Below, piece after piece: positions 5,316 to 7,622 of a stretch of 7,622 bases of DNA. This DNA is from Candidatus Nitrotoga sp. CP45 (GTDB taxonomy: Bacteria; Bacteroidota; Bacteroidia; Flavobacteriales; Flavobacteriaceae). Within the stretch, counting starts at the first letter, position 1. Every line of letters starts with the position of its first letter. The notes below the pieces were generated by a model. That model did no database searches, was not told the DNA's origin, and saw only the letters and a program-made list of their open reading frames with translations. The stretch lies in NCBI GenBank assembly GCA_943329165.2, contig CALQCV020000082.1:1-7622 (forward strand), given 5' to 3'. The position numbers and the translations under genes are program-made.

Positions 5316-5352
5316 ACCTGAGTCAGTAGGACGAACAGACGAAGTAATCTCT
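5316..5352. repeat. Repeat-derived module related to sequences at 3676-3701 and 2632-2642
   Basis: ACCTGAGTCAGTAGGACGAA (5316-5335) aligns with small gaps to ACCTGACTGCAGGTAGGCAG (3676-3695), and the following GACGAAGTAATCTC echoes GGCGAAGCAATCT in the 93-bp element. The rest of this 251-bp intergenic stretch (5353-5429) is A/T-rich and shows nothing further. Confidence 0.35.
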
Positions 5353-5429
5353 TTATAACAATTAGAAAATTCAGAAAAGAAGCTTCTTAAAAAATGAAGA
5401 TGCAAAATTATTAGCAAACAATATTTTAC

Positions 5430-5437
5430 TAAATTTA
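5430..5437 (+). promoter_or_regulatory. Weak -7 box candidate for meaB
   Basis: TAAATTTA matches seven of eight positions of TAnnTTTG and lies 16 nt before the TTG start at 5454. No TTG is present at the -33 position (TTA at 5408-5410, 19-nt spacing, is the nearest). In such A/T-rich DNA the match could be chance. Confidence 0.3.
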
Positions 5438-5453
5438 CCCAAATGATTTTCCC

Positions 5454-6539
5454 TTGAACGAAAAGCAGAACAAAAAATCAGCGTTACATGAAAAAGAAGG
5501 TATTCCGCAACCGGAAAGTTTCAGTGCTTCTTCATTGGAAAAAATTTCGAAAAGCAGAAAAATAAAACCTTCGACAACTGAATTGATAGATGGGATTTTA
5601 GCATCTGAAAAAGTGGCTTTGAGTCGGGCGATAACTTTAGTAGAAAGTACAAATGTTTCCCATCTGTTGCAAGCCAATGAAATAATCAACGGCTGTTTAC
5701 CTTATGCTAATAAATCGGTTCGGATAGGAATTACCGGGGTTCCGGGAGTTGGAAAATCAACTTTTATTGAAGCTTTTGGAAAGTATCTAACTACTTTAGG
5801 TAAAAAAGTGGCAGTCTTAGCCATTGACCCAAGTAGTACGATTTCGCATGGTAGTATTCTGGGGGACAAAACCCGAATGGAGGAATTAGTTAAAGACGAA
5901 AACGCCTATATACGACCATCAGCTTCTGGAGAAACATTAGGTGGTGTAGCTCGAAAAACAAGGGAAACCATTATCCTTTGTGAAGCGGCTGGATTTGATA
6001 CTATTATTATAGAAACCGTTGGCGTAGGCCAAAGTGAAACCGCAGTTCACTCGATGGTTGATTTCTTTTTGTTACTAAAAATTTCAGGCGCTGGAGATGA
6101 ATTACAAGGAATCAAACGCGGCATTATGGAAATGGCTGATGCGATTGTTATTAATAAAGCTGACGGAGATAATATCAATAAAGCCAAACTAGCTAAAACC
6201 GAATTCAACCGTGCGTTGCATTTATTTCCCGCTAAAAAATCAGGTTGGATTCCAACTGCAGCGACTTGTAGTTCCATTACTAAAGATGGAATTGACAGCG
6301 TTTGGGAAACGATGTCAAATTATTTTGAGTTGGTCAAAGCCAATCATTATTTTGAAGAGAAACGCAAAGAACAAAATCAATATTGGATGATGGAAACCAT
6401 AAACGAGCAACTGAAAAACAATTTTTACCATAATATAGACATCATAAAACTATTGGAAGCAAATAAAAAAGCAGTAGCTAATGATGAAATTTCACCTTTT
6501 GCTGCTGCTCAGATTTTGTTGAAGAAGTATTTTAGCTAA
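5454..6539 (+). CDS. meaB: Methylmalonyl-CoA mutase-associated GTPase MeaB (ArgK family)
   Basis: MeaB is a G3E-family P-loop GTPase that guards and reactivates B12-dependent methylmalonyl-CoA mutase, gating cobalamin loading and release. The 361-aa protein has the full set of motifs: Walker A GVPGVGKS (95-102), AIDPSS (123-128), SILGDKTRM (134-142), RPSASGETLGGVARKT (154-169), ETVGVGQSE (187-195, switch region), SGAGDELQGIKRG (211-223) and the guanine-specificity motif NKAD (234-237). The C-terminal helices (about 300-361) match the dimerisation arm of the family. The N-terminal 40 residues are polar and lysine-rich (SALHEKEGIPQPE, which I recall from flavobacterial MeaB). The start is TTG at 5454: no in-frame ATG lies upstream, and the only nearby ATG (5443) is in another frame and stops after four codons. 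mcm genes are not in the window. The gene converges on the next one with a 4-nt overlap of stops and has no terminator. Confidence 0.95.
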   Translation: MNEKQNKKSALHEKEGIPQPESFSASSLEKISKSRKIKPSTTELIDGILASEKVALSRAITLVESTNVSHLLQANEIINGCLPYANKSVRIGITGVPGVGKSTFIEAFGKYLTTLGKKVAVLAIDPSSTISHGSILGDKTRMEELVKDENAYIRPSASGETLGGVARKTRETIILCEAAGFDTIIIETVGVGQSETAVHSMVDFFLLLKISGAGDELQGIKRGIMEMADAIVINKADGDNINKAKLAKTEFNRALHLFPAKKSGWIPTAATCSSITKDGIDSVWETMSNYFELVKANHYFEEKRKEQNQYWMMETINEQLKNNFYHNIDIIKLLEANKKAVANDEISPFAAAQILLKKYFS

Positions 6540-7622
6540 TCACTTTTTTTCTTTGACAGAAATGATGCTGTTTTCTTCTTTAGAAATTCTTTTTTAGACA
6601 AAAGAAGTAGCATCATGCAGAAGATAAGCGTCCAACTAATTCTGGATTGAAGTCTGTCATATACGTTTGCCAATGAACCAACAACAATAGCATTTACTAC
6701 TATTCCCAATAAAAAAGTAAAAATGATTAACTGTGTGTGAATGTCAATACTTTTTCTTTTATTTTTAAAGGTAAAAATGTAAAAAAGTAAACCTGCAGAA
6801 ATCACTAAAAACATATTATTGATATAATTAATAAAGGTAAAATCAAGTCCTTGATCCCATAAGTTTCCATTTTGTCTGGATTGTTTATACTGGTTTAACT
6901 CAAAGGGAAAATGCTTTTCAATTTGAGCATAAGGTGGACTTGTAGGGTCTTTGTACCAATTGGAAACAAGTCCAGAGCCAACATCATTTTGAAATAATTG
7001 AGTAACAGAAGAAAGTATTGAGTTATAGGTAAATAATGCAAGATGTTTTGGACTCGTAAAAATATCAAACAGTATATCGTTAAAAGGCTTTTCTGAACCT
7101 GTCCATCCTCCATTTTGATACAATGGACTATTGGGATTCCAAAGCAGTTCGCGACTTGTTACAGGAAGTGAATCTTTACAATGACATAAAACATAATTAT
7201 CATTTTTACATTCATCATCTAAAAAGGATTTTAGCACACCGCTATCTAGCATTTTTCCCATCAAAAAAACATGACTGCCCTGATTTATTTTAAATGTACT
7301 TCCTACAGCATAGTTCACCAAAGAACCGGTTACAATAGAAAGTGTTACAATAATTGTTGGTAATAAAAAAGACAATTCTTTCTTTGCTTTCGGAATAAAT
7401 TTAGTTCTGGTGATTACAAAAAGTCCTAATACCATCAAAATGGAAATTAGGTAATTCGAGAAATGAGCATTTATCGAAAACACTAACAGTAATGACAAAA
7501 TAACTTTTTGGTAAATTTTATAGTCCTTTTTTAAAGCTAATAAAAGTAGAGTGCCGATAGCAGTAACCGTAAAAATATCAGGCATTATTTGACTTGTATA
7601 CCATCCTAAACCGGTAAACCAT
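6536..7622 (-). CDS. Polytopic membrane protein, 3' part (5' end outside window), possibly glycosyltransferase-like
   Basis: The minus-strand frame is open to the right edge (WFTGLGWYTSQ before M at 7585) and ends with TAG at 6536-6538, giving at least 361 codons. The segment upstream of the methionine is protein-like (TGLGWYTSQIMPDIF), so the true start lies beyond the window. Counting from that methionine, hydrophobic segments occur at about 4-18, 27-38, 42-60, 72-92, 256-273, 285-305 and 317-331. A large hydrophilic domain of about 160 residues (93-250) lies between them, probably outside the cytoplasm, with C126, C134, C136, the segment LLWNPNSPLYQNGGW and many aromatic residues. SQIMPDIF and the late DRLQSRISW segment recall hypothetical flavobacterial membrane proteins similar in layout to PMT/ArnT-type glycosyltransferases, whose catalytic acidic residues would be in the missing N-terminal part. 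The tail is very lysine-rich (KKEFLKKKTASFLSKKKSD). Coding is secure; function is not. Confidence 0.85.
   Translation of the reverse strand, partial: WFTGLGWYTSQIMPDIFTVTAIGTLLLLALKKDYKIYQKVILSLLLVFSINAHFSNYLISILMVLGLFVITRTKFIPKAKKELSFLLPTIIVTLSIVTGSLVNYAVGSTFKINQGSHVFLMGKMLDSGVLKSFLDDECKNDNYVLCHCKDSLPVTSRELLWNPNSPLYQNGGWTGSEKPFNDILFDIFTSPKHLALFTYNSILSSVTQLFQNDVGSGLVSNWYKDPTSPPYAQIEKHFPFELNQYKQSRQNGNLWDQGLDFTFINYINNMFLVISAGLLFYIFTFKNKRKSIDIHTQLIIFTFLLGIVVNAIVVGSLANVYDRLQSRISWTLIFCMMLLLLSKKEFLKKKTASFLSKKKSD

Noticed and set aside
6047..6277. 76-codon minus-strand frame inside meaB
   Set aside because: Antisense to the conserved GTPase motifs (SGAGDELQ, NKAD); shadow frame.
1..7622. A defence island, phage or biosynthetic system
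   Set aside because: All intact genes are recognisable housekeeping or membrane proteins; no nuclease, toxin, transposase, integrase or structural phage gene is visible on either strand.

Overview
The window looks like a chromosomal segment of a Flavobacterium-like member of the Flavobacteriaceae. The evidence is the AT-rich composition, products typical of the family (DUF6095 and DUF1572 proteins, a small lipoprotein, TerC, MeaB), start regions without strong Shine-Dalgarno sequences, and boxes resembling the Bacteroidota promoter consensus (TTG, about 20 nt, TAnnTTTG). These assignments come from recognising the translated proteins; no database search was run.

Layout. Positions 1-2545 carry a co-directional plus-strand series: the 3' part of murQ, a two-helix DUF6095 protein, a DinB-like DUF1572 protein, a small lipoprotein and a TerC-family membrane protein, closed by a clear terminator. 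DUF6095, DUF1572, the lipoprotein and terC are tightly spaced (14-nt overlap, 2-nt gap, 30-nt gap) and are probably one transcription unit. Positions 2546-3240 are damaged DNA: a 93-bp element with imperfect terminal inverted repeats, then a minus-strand remnant of the C-terminus of DNA topoisomerase IV subunit A (parC). The remnant has lost its N-terminal part, about 60 internal residues and one sense codon (now TAA). Next come two small plus-strand genes: an 87-aa protein of unknown function whose 5' end touches the remnant, and an unlisted-size 36-aa lysine-rich protein with its own promoter candidate. A 139-bp nested inverted-repeat element follows and contains a terminator.

Positions 3799-5202 (minus) encode a complete GlcD-type FAD-linked 2-hydroxyacid dehydrogenase. 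It is separated from the divergent meaB gene (5454-6539, plus) by 251 bp of promoter-like and repeat-derived sequence. meaB encodes the G3E GTPase chaperone of methylmalonyl-CoA mutase and appears to start with TTG. It converges on the 3' part of a large polytopic membrane protein (minus, running off the right edge), and the two stop codons overlap by 4 nt.

Functionally this is mostly housekeeping and metabolism: cell-wall sugar recycling (MurQ), probable metal-ion handling (TerC), hydroxyacid oxidation (GlcD-like) and B12-dependent propionyl-CoA/methylmalonyl-CoA metabolism (MeaB). I see no defence system, CRISPR array, transposase, integrase or RNA gene. The most notable signals are the multiply damaged parC remnant and the family of short inverted-repeat elements that fill nearly every longer intergenic gap.
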